Positions 49,088-60,600 of a stretch of DNA of 64,000 bases are shown in pieces. Under the pieces are notes generated by a model. It was not told the DNA's origin and searched no databases. It saw only the letters and a program-made list of their open reading frames with translations. Source of the DNA: Drechslerella dactyloides (taxonomy: Eukaryota > Ascomycota > Orbiliomycetes > Orbiliales > Orbiliaceae); contig JAGTWJ010000017.1 of NCBI GenBank assembly GCA_020064725.1, positions 4,030,001 to 4,094,000 on the forward strand, in the 5' to 3' direction. The position numbers were made by a program, and so were the translations under genes. Every line of letters starts with the position of its first letter. Positions within the stretch are counted from its first letter, which is position 1.

Positions 49088-49706
49088 TTCTACCTAAACT
49101 AGTAGTAATATATCTAAAGATCAATAAATTTCAATAAAAAAATTAAACTTATAGAAAAATTTTATTAATTTATTAACAGTATTTACATAATATAAAAAAC
49201 ACTAAAACCATATTTATATATACAAAAATATTAGATTCAATAATCTAGATCAATAATACTATTCCTAACTAATTATCAGCAGTAAAACCAAAAATAAACT
49301 AAATCTCATAATTTACATATAAAATTCCTATAAATAACAGTAAATATTATCATAAATTATAATATTTAATCCCATAATTAATAATAAAATAATCTATAAT
49401 TTATATATATAACTCCTATAATTTATATATATAACTCCTATATTATATAGGATTTTGCACCTTATATTTTCCAGATATGTTGACCAATAAAAACTCGTAT
49501 CTTACGGGATTTTGCGAGTTGCCCTATGGTGAATTCTGCTTGAATATATGTATACATCTTGGTAGGGAGAAATTATCCTCAAAACTACGCGTGCGCGCTT
49601 GCCCAAAACAGAACAAAATCACCATCAGCTAGCCACGGCAAATAACAAGTGATGCCAATGGTCCACTATATCTTGCTACTCAGAGAACTCATGTTTCACA
49701 TTTACT
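48977..49706. other. intergenic, right edge of the AT-rich block
   Basis: It is AT-rich to about 49,460, with an (AT)n run near 49,062-49,088 and a short tandem repeat with the unit ATAATTTATATATATAACTCC around 49,392-49,440. Normal composition returns from about 49,490. No gene is seen. Confidence 0.5.
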
Positions 49707-51546
49707 CTAGAACAAAGGTACCCCTCCATCCTCCGAGTTGTCAGAATCATCGATGTCCTCGATGCGCTTATCAGAGATACGCGGGGTATTCTTCTTGTCG
49801 GGCTTCATCTCCATTGTAGACTCGCTATAAGTCGGGAGAGAGAGGCCAACCCCGCTTCTGTATTCTTGGAATTCGGCCAATGGGCTGCTTGCCTCATACT
49901 CAGCTGGGTTCTCATCGAGATAACCAGCCGAGTCATCTTCAGCTTCGTCATCAACAATCTCCGTTTCTAAGAATTCATATCGACCTTCCGAATTTCAGTT
50001 GAAGTTCGACACTGGATGGAGGATTAAGGGGATTCTTACCATGATAGTTGACCTCCTTGAATGGGTCATCCATGTTATCGATATGAGAAATGGTGTCTAG
50101 TCCCGTCGTCGAATCAGGATGGGATTTGACCCCTTGGTATCCCGGCACCAAGTTATCCAGTACAAACAGTCGAACTCCCTTGAGCATAACATTTAGAATG
50201 TCCTCTTGTTCTTTGACCAAAGATGGTGAGTTTTCGTAAATATACGGCGGTTGCCATTTAAGGTATAGATTGTTGCTACAGCCCGACGTTTGGACCTGCA
50301 GCGGGTGAGCTTGGATATATCGGTAGCAGAGGAAGCAAGACGGCTTGCTGACGCCGATGTATGCGATTCTATCCAAGTACCGGAGCTTGTTACGGTGAAA
50401 CAAATCGAGAAGAATGATTTCGGCGTGAATTCTGAGTTTGAAGTCTGGATCTTTGTATTCTTCTTGAATGCGCTTCTCCAGCATGAGACCGAACGTCTCG
50501 TTCCGTTTTTGTATTTCATTTTGGTAGAACTCACACGCGCTAGGATCCGCGACCATTCGTCTGATGATGCCGTTGACGGAAGATTTGTTTCTATAAGATG
50601 GCGGAGTAAAGCTTGGATGATTCGTCGCTATTTCGACCGAATAGTCTATGAATAGAGTGGGACAAAGTCTGCCTGCTTTTATCAAGGTCTTTGACGCTTT
50701 TAAGTGCGATCCCAAACGGCCGATAAAATGTCGGATGCGGGCATACCGTGCCCCATTTGACAAGTCGCTCTCCTGGACGCTATGTTCGCCAGCTCTTCGG
50801 TTGATGACCTTGAGCGTCTCCGAGTGCCTACTTTCGTAGCAGAATCTGCATAGCTCAGTTAGGTCCAGACTCGATTCGCTCATATATTGAAGCGACTTTT
50901 GCAATAGATAGGATTCTAGGATTGCGAGTAAGTATCGATCGCGATCTCCTTGAAATTAGATTATAGAGGCGCCTCGAGTGATAATTTTGCATGTACCTTC
51001 TGTGCTTTGGGATTCACGCAATAGTGATGGAAGACAACTTTCAATCGACTGTCGTAGCATCGATCTGTAATATCGCAATTTTTGGGACGAGAATTGCATC
51101 GCCTTGTGGGAAATCTGATCTTCTAATTTCGAACGGTCCGACGGGTCTGCATTGAACACCTCCCCAAGCAAACCTAGAAGATTACTGAGAAACGGTTTGA
51201 TTTTAGACCCCTGATTGCTGTTCGATGCCACCCAATAGGTCAATGGAGGACCCTCCTCGATAGCGATCGCTGTCACGGTATCGCCACCAGACGAGTAATC
51301 GCACAAGTATGCGAGGGCGTCTAGAAATCTCTTCCTTATCATTTTATGATGGTGGGGTTTCTCTGAGTAGTCATTAATTGATACCTCATCATTTTTGATA
51401 TGTTTCCCTTGCGATTTGCCATAGGCTCGTAGAAGGATTAAGGGCTCATAGAACCGATTCCAGAGTCTCTGGTTGACTTGGGAAGGGCATACTACTTCCG
51501 TTGTTGGTGTTTGTTGTGGTGATTTCTTTTGTTTCTTCTTGCCCAT
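49707..51546 (-). CDS. OTT_1508-like fungal deaminase-fold protein
   Basis: I modelled three exons: 51546-50997, 50915-50040 and 49966-49707. The introns are 81 and 73 bp (GTACAT...CCTAG and GTAAGA...CTTAG). The frame is kept through all joins, giving 561 residues. The start is the ATG of MGKKKQKKS. The core shows the zinc-binding pattern of the cytidine-deaminase superfamily: H347-A-E349 in RIHAEIILL, and C377-F-L-C380 in VSKPSCFLCYRY. This spacing and the C-F-L-C motif are characteristic of the OTT_1508 deaminase group expanded in fungi, related to deaminases of bacterial polymorphic toxin systems. The third exon encodes an acidic, probably disordered tail. The substrate is unknown; nucleic-acid or nucleotide deamination is the family expectation. 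It has no signal peptide. Confidence 0.8.
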
Positions 51547-52964
51547 GTCTAAAGAGGATTGGAGAGACAGTTCCTCTGGATAAGTAAGTAAGTATGCCAG
51601 CAAGTATGCCAGTAACAGTGCAGCTATAGCTAGCTATCTCGAGACTACCGTTTAGGAACAAAACTGAAAGTAGCCAAATGTTCAATATCGATAGAAGATG
51701 ATGACTCTGGAAAGTTAGGTGAAGGTTAGACTATCAGAATATTCTTTACGCTTCAACTTCGATCTTTCGGAGCCTCTCTTATACATTTTTGACAGCCCCG
51801 CCCGATACTGCATGATGCAACTAGCCACCTGCCACGCATTCGTGCTTCTGAATCATATTTTTCCTGACGTGGTAGTAATTTTTTTACCTGAAGTGATACT
51901 ATGCATTAAATCGCGCTTCAAATCGTGCCTGGAGAACGTTCTAATCATGCCTGAAAATACATATTGCAGATGCACAGTTGTATCACCCTCAAAAGCTTGA
52001 AAAGAGGGGCCAGTAAGCGGAAATACCTAATCGATGCATCTGTATCCCTTGCCATCGATGACGCTTGAATGCGACCGATTTTCTTAGCGGCGGACGACTA
52101 TCTTCTTAAGAATCACTATAGCATGTACTTATAGAGACGCTGGGCGGACGATAAGAATTCGTTGCCAGACATCAAGAGGATTGCTCGCTTAGAATAATAA
52201 ACAACCATGAATCGAATTCACAAGCACAGCTCAGTGATTCGTACAGTTTTGAAAGGACTGAAATTAGTCGGATGGATGGAGAAATTTGGTAGGGGATCTC
52301 AGTGATTGATGAGTTAGTCTGCAAATTCTCCATGAAGATAACTGCATGGCAATCGACCAAAGAGTGTTACAGCACGGACTATACATCTATAGACCATATG
52401 GGTTACAATTCGCAATATGGGTCTACAAAAATCACTGCGTCGGGAGCTCGAACAAAAATAGCAAGGTAACGATCCATTGAATTGAAACTAATAATAAAAC
52501 GATCAATTGGGGGCCCGGGGGAATTCGGACCAGGTACTGAGTACCTACTTACCTAGGTAGCTACTGTACTGTTCAGGTCGAGAATATTATTCGAATTGAG
52601 AAATATGAACAGGATGCCTTTGGAAATCAACTTGTTCATAAAGAGCCCGCTATGGGTTGATTTAGTTGGTAGGTACCGTATATCCTGGTCTCGGATGTAC
52701 CGAGATCAAACTATCGACGCGAACGCAGCTCTTGGTGCGCGTTGTATTGCGCTTTGGCCGCGAGTCACGTCGCCCCGCCGTGACATAAGCTTCCTCGATA
52801 GTTCGCCTGAATTCGAAAAACCATCGATGCATCGGGGAAGCTCTGTTTTCCTGGCCCCTCTTGCTAACTTCTACCTGCGATTCATTCCCTGTCTACGCCA
52901 ACTCCGATTATCGACATCCCACCGACTGCCAACGAGTACACCCATAGATACATTCCGACTTAAG
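51547..52964. other. divergent intergenic region
   Basis: This is the upstream region shared by the minus-strand deaminase gene and the plus-strand gene starting at 52965. Open frames here (for example 51,719-52,000) lack recognisable domains. The open frame preceding 52,965 reads like translated leader sequence. Confidence 0.5.
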
Positions 52965-55900
52965 ATGACGGGGGGACGCCCGCTATGGCCTGTCATGATG
53001 GACTACGTCCCGACGGCACAGTACACGCGACTGAACCGCAGCGCAGACGATGAGGATCTCGCCGAATTGTGCCAAAAGCATATCGAGACGCATATCAAAT
53101 CTACTGAGCTGTACCAAACCCAGCTGGCACGGTTACTCGACCCGCTGCCTGCGGATGGCGTGCCTACTTTGACGACGATATCAATCAACAGCGTGATCAA
53201 TTCACTACGCGAGGACCCTTCCGAGTCGAATTTTGAGACTGTGATGAAACACACTCCGACCGCTCTCTTGAACTCGATTATCGATAACCAGAGACTGCAT
53301 TATACCTCCATGCTAAGGTTTGCTGAACACAAAGGCTGGGATAACTTCAAGGATGATAGTCGTAGGGATCTCTGGATCCTTAGAGTACGTGCGACTGTTT
53401 TCAATTATTGATTTGTTGCTACGATACTAATAGGTTTTCTTCCATGCAGAATGAATATTATATCCGAGCTGATGGGACGGACTGGGGTCTGTTGAACCTT
53501 GACGATGCTGATATCGTTTTCAAGCATTGCTCCAAGGTTGTAAAGGACGCGGATGGGAAAGAAGTCCACCGAGCGATCACTAGAAAGATTGCCCCAAAAT
53601 CCGGCCTACAGTATCTGGACCAAAAACGTCCTAGAACCCTGAAAATACAGCCTTCGACCGAAGCCTATCGGAGAACATTCAACAGGCTCATGCATGGCGC
53701 CTTGGACGGATTGGACTGGAACAATGTTTTCGTCGCTGGAGGCATGGCACTGAGCGCCCTTCTCTGCGTCGACGAGGGCATGGATGCGGAATACAAGGAT
53801 AACGATATAGACATGTATATCTATGGTCTTACTCCCGCCCAGGCCAACGAAAAGGTCAAGCACATCGCCAATGTGTGGAAGAAGAATCTCAAGCCAGACG
53901 AGGAGTACACCATGGTCAAGAACGCTAAGACAATCACTTTGATTGGCACGTATCCGACTCGGCGAATCCAAATCATCATGAAGAGTATCAAAACACCTGC
54001 CTCGGTACTGCTGAATTTTGATCTCGACCAAGTCGCTATCGGGTATACCGGTGAATCCGTGCTTTTCCTACCAAGATGCGCGCGAGCCTTGGAGACAGGC
54101 TACTCAATCTTCACTCTTGATATGATCCATGGACACCATCTGAACGACCGACGGGAAACTCAAGAGGAGAGGTTGTTCAAGTACGCACGCAGGGGCTTTG
54201 GCGTCAGGATTCTTCCAGAGTTTTGTGAAATGGTCGAAATAGATTTCAATAGGCGGAGGCACACACAAGGCTTCTTAGATCAAGCACGGCAAGCCGTCTC
54301 TGGGGCACCTAGCGGGCATACATGGCAACGACCGGTGGACAATCCACATATAAAGGATGTTATCACCGGAGTCAAGGCTGTGAGAAGGGTTTTTGCAGCA
54401 GGTGAAGACATGGTACACAGATTTTATATCGGAAGGACCGAGGTATCCAAACCCGATGACTACGGCGATGAGGACGATTTCTACAACGACGACCCAGCAT
54501 CGCGCGGGGGCTGGGCCTTCACTAAAGTGAAGGACCCGGAGACCGGAGAGGAGAAAAGTATACCGAAAGCCTTGTTTAGCTCTATTGGTCAGTATCCGAA
54601 ATAATGTGTACCCAACCCGTTGATCTTGCTTACTGACTAACCGGCATCTCCCTTGATAGACACTCACCGGTCGACCACAGGTGCGCCGCATGGTATGTTT
54701 GATCGACAGCGTATATGTTATTGTATAGCATTGCTGAACTAACTCCATTTTGCGCAGGTCGGCGAGGCCTAGGGTCCTTGGAGATGCATGCACGACACTG
54801 TGCGTTATTTAGATTTGAACATGAGGGCAAGCTTGCTGTGGATTACAATTCCCTTGCATCTACAGTATATGACAATGAAACCTATGACATGCTTCCTAAG
54901 TATAAGTGGGATCAAGGCTTTACCCCGGCATCCTTCGTGAAAAGTATTGATAGCTATAACGAAGACTTGTTCCAGAACTTCTGCGAAGCTTTGGAGATGG
55001 ACCCAGCAATTCATCAGAAAATAAGCCCCGGCGCGCCCACTGGAGGGTTTTATCGCGCTTATTCACGAGGCCCTTCGTCGAACTGGAAATCTCACTGTTA
55101 GTCTATCCAATCGAAATTCATATTGATTAAGAAATGGCTGACAGCGTGTTCTCTACAGTAAGAGGATATCTTACTCGCCGCATTCGAAGGATGACCTACT
55201 CAAAAGATATCAATGAACTCGTGGACAGATTCCAGATTGTTCTCCCACTTTCTATCAATCTCAAACTCGAGGAGTGGATCAAGGACACATTTGCGCAAGC
55301 TCTCGAGGACGCTGGGCTGCCCAGCAGCAGCCACGAAATCCTTATTCCTGTTCACAAGCCGGGAATGGGCGATGGATACCTACCAGATCTCTCCGAAGGG
55401 ACAGAGGACAATATGAGATATTGGGTCATTGACTCAACGACGATATGGGCCGGCATAGACAGGAGGATCGACGAGTAAGCTATATTCTGCGTGATAGCTT
55501 TGGGACCCCAGCTACATGCAGAGCAATCGCTAAGCTAACTTTCGCAGAATATTCGAAGTTCTATGGACCATTACTTCATGTAATGAAATATTTACCGACC
55601 CTACTGTGGGTTACAATAGTCAGGGAGACGCCGGGGAGGAGATGTACTCCATCGTCGCGAGTCTGCTGCTTCGACGTGTTACGAAACTATCATTACAGCA
55701 GCTGGGAGTCGAAAGGGTATCGGGAGCAAAGGGTCCGGTGCCCACCGGCGTGGACCCGGTATATGAATTTATCGAGGCTCCTACATCGGCAGACGTGAAT
55801 CCACTGGTTATTCCGAATCAGCGAGACCAATATCTGTTTACCAAATGGCTGATGGAACAACCGGTGTCAATATAGTATGAATCCATCTCTTTAACCACCC

Positions 55901-56482
55901 CTTACTTTTCTTGCACGTTCGCTTGGGTGTAGCTGACACAATACTTTCGAATTTTCAAGCCGAGGGTATCAATACGAGATCCATCCAAGCTACCGAGAAG
56001 AAAACAACAACACCGCTCCCCCGGACATAATGTACTGGCGTGAAGGAATCGACGGCACCGGCAACGAATGGACAGAGTGGCCGGAGGGGGCACCGGGTTT
56101 CGAACCAATTGCCACATTTCGACCGCCGCCCGGACGGCCGACACGTAGCGACGGCCGCTCAAACTCTGATGACGACTGGGCTGACGAGCTTTCTGATGGT
56201 GACGACGACAACGCCGGCGACGACGACGACGACCAATCACCACAGTTAGGGCGCAAGCGACGTGGCTCGGCATTGGCTGCAGGGCAAATGGGCAATGATA
56301 GGGCTGATGACGACGACGACGATGTCGACGCTGAAGGTGAATATGCAAACCCTGGGTCCCGAGGAACGAAACGACGGCGCGAAAAGTCTGATCTTACGGA
56401 TATGGCTGCGGGACTTGACGCCGCTGGCAGCGACAATGACGACGACACTTCGATGGCTGACGCGCCCGGCGAGGCAAATTGA
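52965..56482 (+). CDS. nucleotidyltransferase-fold protein with acidic tail
   Basis: Seven exons were modelled: 52965-53384, 53450-54587, 54660-54692 (a 33-bp micro-exon), 54758-55096, 55159-55474, 55548-55874 and 55960-56482. The introns are 62-85 bp with good donors and branch points (TACTAATAG, CTGACTAACC, GCTGAC, GCTAACT), and all phases agree, giving 1,031 residues. Residues 235-263 contain a polymerase-beta-like nucleotidyltransferase signature: GG (237-238), then D259-I-D261 in DNDIDMYIYG. A candidate third acid is D331 (NFDLDQVAIGY). The rest, including SVLFLPRCARALETGY and HHLNDRRETQEERLFKYARRG, is a conserved fungal pattern I cannot name. The last exon is Asp-rich and disordered. 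A shorter reading ending at 55101 is possible, but the 55097-55158 intron fits much better. Confidence 0.7.
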
Positions 56483-56707
56483 TCGCATATTCTCCAAGGC
56501 AAACTAGCATCACGTAGCTACGGCTCGTCAGCCACAGCTTTCCTCGATCGTTGGACGAACATTTTCTCGGCAATACTAAAGATCCTACTCGTAGTTGTCT
56601 TGGTGGCGATACTGCAATATGTGCAGTACAAATTCTGGCAGGACATGCATAAGGCGAAGGATGAGCGATTCGTATGGGCGAAAGAGTGGGCGTGGCTCCT
56701 GGGATGA
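56483..56707 (+). other. in-frame extension with a membrane segment after a TGA
   Basis: The frame of the preceding gene stays open for 74 codons after its TGA (56480-56482), up to a double TGA at 56705. The extension contains one hydrophobic helix (IFSAILKILLVVVLVAILQY) followed by a basic/aromatic tail. I could not find a convincing intron that removes the TGA. Candidates are a nonsense mutation, stop-codon readthrough, or a missed splice. Confidence 0.6.
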
Positions 56708-57038
56708 TGAATGGGCAGGGCGAGTGCCATGACGTGGTTGCATACTACTATATCACTGTATCTTCAAATGTATATGGAGCGTACGTAATGGAGAGTCTAT
56801 TCAATCTTAACCGTCCCTCGATTGATATATATTCACCATATCTTAGCTCTTCGGAAAAAATTGATGGTATCGATTCCGAGGAAAAATCAGAATTACCATG
56901 GTGGGACCTCCAGCAATGAATGTATACGAAATGAAGGGGAAAGTAAAAAATCGCGGGCTGGATTCGAATTCGCGAGGCAAAATTGATGCTAACAACTATT
57001 ATAAATCAACGCACCCTTGACCCAAGAATTCTTGTCGG
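56708..57038. other. convergent intergenic region
   Basis: This is the space between the 3' ends of a plus-strand and a minus-strand gene. No feature is recognised. Confidence 0.5.
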
Positions 57039-57620
57039 TCAGTCTCGAGGAATATCAAACATCTTCTCCTGCAACTCCGCTAGTAAACTACTGCCAGACT
57101 CCTTCAGCCCCTCTTGGATAGTACTGAAACTATCGCCATCAACACCGTCTTTATCCACCGTCATGATATCTAATCCCGCCGGCGTGAACAAACTCTTCTC
57201 AAAGTACGTTACAACCCACTCGACGCCCTCCAGCACGCCATGTAGCTCCTTTACATCCCGCCCGCCATATCCGACTACTTGCCACCGCGAGGTCGCGATC
57301 ATTAACCACCCCTTCCCGCGCCATTTATAGGACAAGCTGGTAGGGTCGTCGGTAAGTGGGTAGTCAACACCGTGGATAGATTTGACGGGCGCAGGAGAGG
57401 CGGTAGATGACCGTGCTTGGTAGTGGATCATGTCGTCGATAGCAGACGGAGAGGATGGGACGGCTGTGTAAGTTATCGTGATGTTTTTGGCGGACTTCCA
57501 CATCGGCAGAGAGGATGTTGTAACCCACCACTTCTTTAAGAGTGATTTTGACGTGAGGTTCGGGAGTGAAGAAGTGGGGAAAGCGGTGTTTGGCTGGCGA
57601 AAGATGGAGAATGGCGGCAT
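57039..57620 (-). CDS. small conserved lipocalin/calycin-like protein
   Basis: It has 193 residues with one exon. It starts at the ATG at 57620 (MPPFSIFRQPN); the longer open frame begins only with a TTG. The sequence holds a pattern seen in a small, widespread fungal family: KKWWVTTSSLPMWKSAKN, an IDDMIHYQ strand, WRGKGWL, SRWQVVGYG, and WVVTYFEKSLFTPAGLDI. The alternating aromatic strands suggest a calycin-type beta barrel that may bind a small hydrophobic ligand, but that is inference. There is no signal peptide. It is convergent with the nucleotidyltransferase-fold gene. Confidence 0.7.
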   Translation of the reverse strand: MPPFSIFRQPNTAFPTSSLPNLTSKSLLKKWWVTTSSLPMWKSAKNITITYTAVPSSPSAIDDMIHYQARSSTASPAPVKSIHGVDYPLTDDPTSLSYKWRGKGWLMIATSRWQVVGYGGRDVKELHGVLEGVEWVVTYFEKSLFTPAGLDIMTVDKDGVDGDSFSTIQEGLKESGSSLLAELQEKMFDIPRD

Positions 57621-58085
57621 GGCGGTGAGCGTCCGGAGTCTTTCGACAATGTGTTGTGTGATGTTGGAGTTGGAGGCCCTGTGCGACGTGACCAGGTGCG
57701 GGCGCCAGCGGTCTGCTGACGAGCTGAAAGGCGTGACGGAAGCTGCTGGGTAAGAGGACAGCTGGAGGCGATCCCGTGAAGCCCGGTTAAATTTCAAATT
57801 CGAATGCTTGAAAGACGAGAGGCTTATGCTGGTTGAGATAGCTTCGAAAGGGGGATGAATCGATTGCGCTGAGAGCTAGCGAGAGATGCTGAACATTAAG
57901 AATGAATGCTTGGCAGCGTATGTGATAGCTCCGAGGAGACAACCCGCGAATAAAACGTTTACGATATGAGACCCAAGATGTGAGGAATGCAAAACTGATG
58001 CTGCGCAGTTAGAGAGGAAACGCCGGCGACCGTGCAGTTTAGCCAGATGAATGACAATGAAGTATTCTACTGGGGAATCTTGCAC
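57621..58085. other. intergenic, probable leader of the lipocalin-like gene
   Basis: No coding frame with a recognisable domain was seen. It separates two minus-strand genes. Confidence 0.5.
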
Positions 58086-59338
58086 TTAAGTAATATGATT
58101 GTAGTGCGTCTCTTCAGGCCGATGGGGGTGGTTTGCAGCCACGAACTGCCGGTGCTTGCGTTCTCTATACTCCAGCCGGATGGCCCAGAGCGCAGCACCG
58201 ATTGCATTCGTGAAGGCTATCAGGATCGACAAAATTGGGATGAATTGCAGACCAAGGGCAACCGTCCCAAAGCTGGTCATAAAGCGTTAGCGGACAATTT
58301 TCGTCCATCATAGGGTTTTGTATTTGACAGGTGTCAGCTTACTTGAGGTAGGACCAGTGGTAGTTTTTGATGAACGCCTTTTGCTGCTTTTTGTCCATCC
58401 TCTTCAGGCGGAAGTACCTACCGTGAATCAAGTTAGATATATTTGTATTGATGTCTGCAGGAATTTACAAGGAAGCAAGGGCGGTTGTACCAGTAGTGAG
58501 CAATGGGGCCTGCTCGGTTGCCTTGGATCGCCAGGAAAATAAAGGGTCCAATAAGTGGTAGAAATGACACTGGCAAGAAGAATATGTACTCGCAGATGAC
58601 TCGGAAGGAAGCTCGCAGGTTTGGCGATAGCTTGTACGCCCCGAGCGCCGAGACAACATTCGGTGCGGTCGTGTCGACTTCTTGACCCTCGTTGACGAGA
58701 TCTTGGTGCTTCTCGAGCAGCAGCACAGCATCGAACATGTTGACCAAGCTCTCCTCTAACAGAAAGTTCTCACACAAGATCGAGTTAAGGTTGGCTGATA
58801 AGGTAAGAATCGTGATCGCGGCGTTGATGAGAGCTACCGGGCCAGAAAGAAAAGACATGATAGCTGCCAACGGGAGATACAGCAGGAGGAAAAGGACAGC
58901 TGTGACGCATCCGCTTAGGATCAAGCAGGGCACTACCCTCGGGCCGACAACCTTCCATAGGACGGGATTGTAGTAGAGATATATTATCCCCTAGATATAT
59001 CGATATGTATGAATTAGCCAAAAGATACACAAACGACGAAGCTTTGCGCGTGCATATGAGATACACCTGTCTATAGACAATAATGTATATAGATGGGACA
59101 CGCATGTCTAGGAATGCAGGTGTGAGTAAGCACGTACACGAACTGGGTAGAGGGCCGCTGGCGTATGGATGCGCTTTCTGCTGGGATCGAACGCCTGGGA
59201 GCCGAGTGTGCTGGAGCTCTGGTTGACGTCGTAGTAGGTGTTAGGTAATAGCGGCTCCTCCTCGGATCGGGGAGTTTCGACGACATGCGTGTAAGTAACA
59301 GGCTGAGGCATCGTAGGGTATCTGCTGGTGCCCGGCAT
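58086..59338 (-). CDS. RRT8/LDS-type EI24-like membrane protein
   Basis: The exons are 59338-59138, 58990-58491, 58417-58343 and 58272-58086; the introns are 147, 73 and 70 bp. The joined frame gives 320 residues. After a soluble N-terminus of about 67 residues come several hydrophobic segments (CVTAVLFLLLYLP, FLSGPVALINAAITILTL, IFFLPVSFLPLIGPFIFL, GLQFIPILSILIAFTNAIGAALW). The linking motifs LVNMFDAVLLLE and GNRAGPIAHYWYFRLKRMDK fit the fungal family of yeast Rrt8/Lds1/Lds2, associated with lipid droplets and the outer spore wall. The donor at GTACAAC rather than the weaker GTAAAT 21 bases downstream restores the frame across exons 2 and 3. Confidence 0.82.
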
Positions 59339-60600
59339 CTTGGGTCTTCCGGAGGTCGGAGATCGCGAGCTTGAATGTTGCAGGATCCTAGGACGCTGGG
59401 CAGCCAGCAGCCTGGCCTTGGGAGGTGTTGTTGCGTTGCCCAGAGGTCAAGCTCCACCTCTGCAGGAGGCTTCGAGATCGTGAGATCCCAGGCGGACGAA
59501 CCAGCGTCGTCCTCTTCAAACTCCACCGGCTCCCTCGCTCGCCGCGGGTGGTGTCCTCGCCACACAGAAACAAAAAAAGCTGGCCTCGTTCGGTAAGTTG
59601 CAGTTGATGACGACAACGGAAGACACCGATACTTAAGGGGCGACGGCTGTTCGGCAACCTTTATCGAGAGACGGAGAGAGAACTTGAGGTAACCCGCTTC
59701 CTGCATGGCATCATCCCGATACATATATGGGCGGGGCCAGGAATCTGACAAGCTCACCAAGCCGCGAAGTCAATCTGCAAGGCAACTGACGCGTTCTCAC
59801 TTCTGTCAGGTGGTCCACAACGGGAATAGCATCCTAGCCCGGCACAGGGCCTGCCCGCGGTAGGCTAGAGCAGTGCCAGACTGTTGGCGGTGCTGCAGTT
59901 TACTCGTGGCTGTCACAGCCGTCTGGTGCCGGGGTCATTAGTTGACCGCCTTAAGCTCGAACGCTGGAGAGCAAAGATCGAGGCCCTGTCTGGCTATCAA
60001 CGCTAGCTTGATTGTCGGCATCAACCGCATGGTGGCGTGCATCATTAATTCGACAGCACCCCTCCTTTGAACGCTGCCCGAACTACACTCGATGCCAGCC
60101 TCGTCCGAATCGCCAAGGCTCAATTCGAGTCTACCTACCCTCAAAGTCAAGGTTCTGCAGCGAAACTAACGGCCCAAGTTCTCCGGCGCCGCCCTGGCAA
60201 CTCGGCCGGCCCAAAACGGACTTGGACGGACCTCGCGCATCAATAGGAGACATACATACGCCGGTTTTGAGCAGTTGGCAATCGGGATGAAAATGTCTAT
60301 GTACTTATGTAGGTTCCCGGATCATTTGCTTAGTTGTCTTAAGTGAGCTATATATTCCAGATCCCTGCGCATAGCGAAAGCTTTGTGGACAGGTAGGTAA
60401 GTAAGTTCTCTCTCATTTCCTTGAAGCTGAATATTCCAGGCTCACACTGTCTGGGACTTCGCTTGTTAACCTGGTTTTCGCGCAACTAGTCTCGGCGCCA
60501 ACATTGAAAGCCTCCTCGTTCAAAATCCAACTTTTCCACCTGGTTGTAGCTGGAGAATAAGTTGTGTATTAATATCAATAATATTCGACAAAGCATAAAA
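59339..60600. promoter_or_regulatory. divergent promoter region
   Basis: This is a 1.26-kb region between the divergent RRT8-like and TOK channel genes. Overlapping open frames at 59,375-59,760 on both strands look like GC-rich shadows, without domains. No specific operator was recognised. Confidence 0.45.

Noticed and set aside
54275..54793. Minus-strand frame of 172 codons
   Set aside because: It lies antisense to confidently spliced exons of the nucleotidyltransferase-fold gene.
55134..55478. Separate small gene starting with MADSVF
   Set aside because: The supposed start lies inside a well-formed 62-bp intron (GTTAGT donor, GCTGAC branch point, CTACAG acceptor) that joins the upstream exon in phase.
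55134..55900. Amidoligase domain in the C-terminal part of the nucleotidyltransferase-fold protein
   Set aside because: Considered from the overall look of the sequence, but the characteristic FG-E-E-F and D-S-S core motifs were not found.
55902..56502. Long minus-strand Ser/Arg/His-rich frames
   Set aside because: Complement of the Asp-rich (GAC/GAT) tail; a composition artefact.
58433..58482. GTAAAT donor near 58,470 as the end of exon 2 of the RRT8-like gene
   Set aside because: It gives the wrong phase; the upstream GTACAA donor restores the frame and the family motif HYWYFRL.
59071..59760. Minus-strand frame of 229 codons upstream of the RRT8-like gene
   Set aside because: It starts outside the modelled gene, has no domain and reads through a good intron and exon in another frame.
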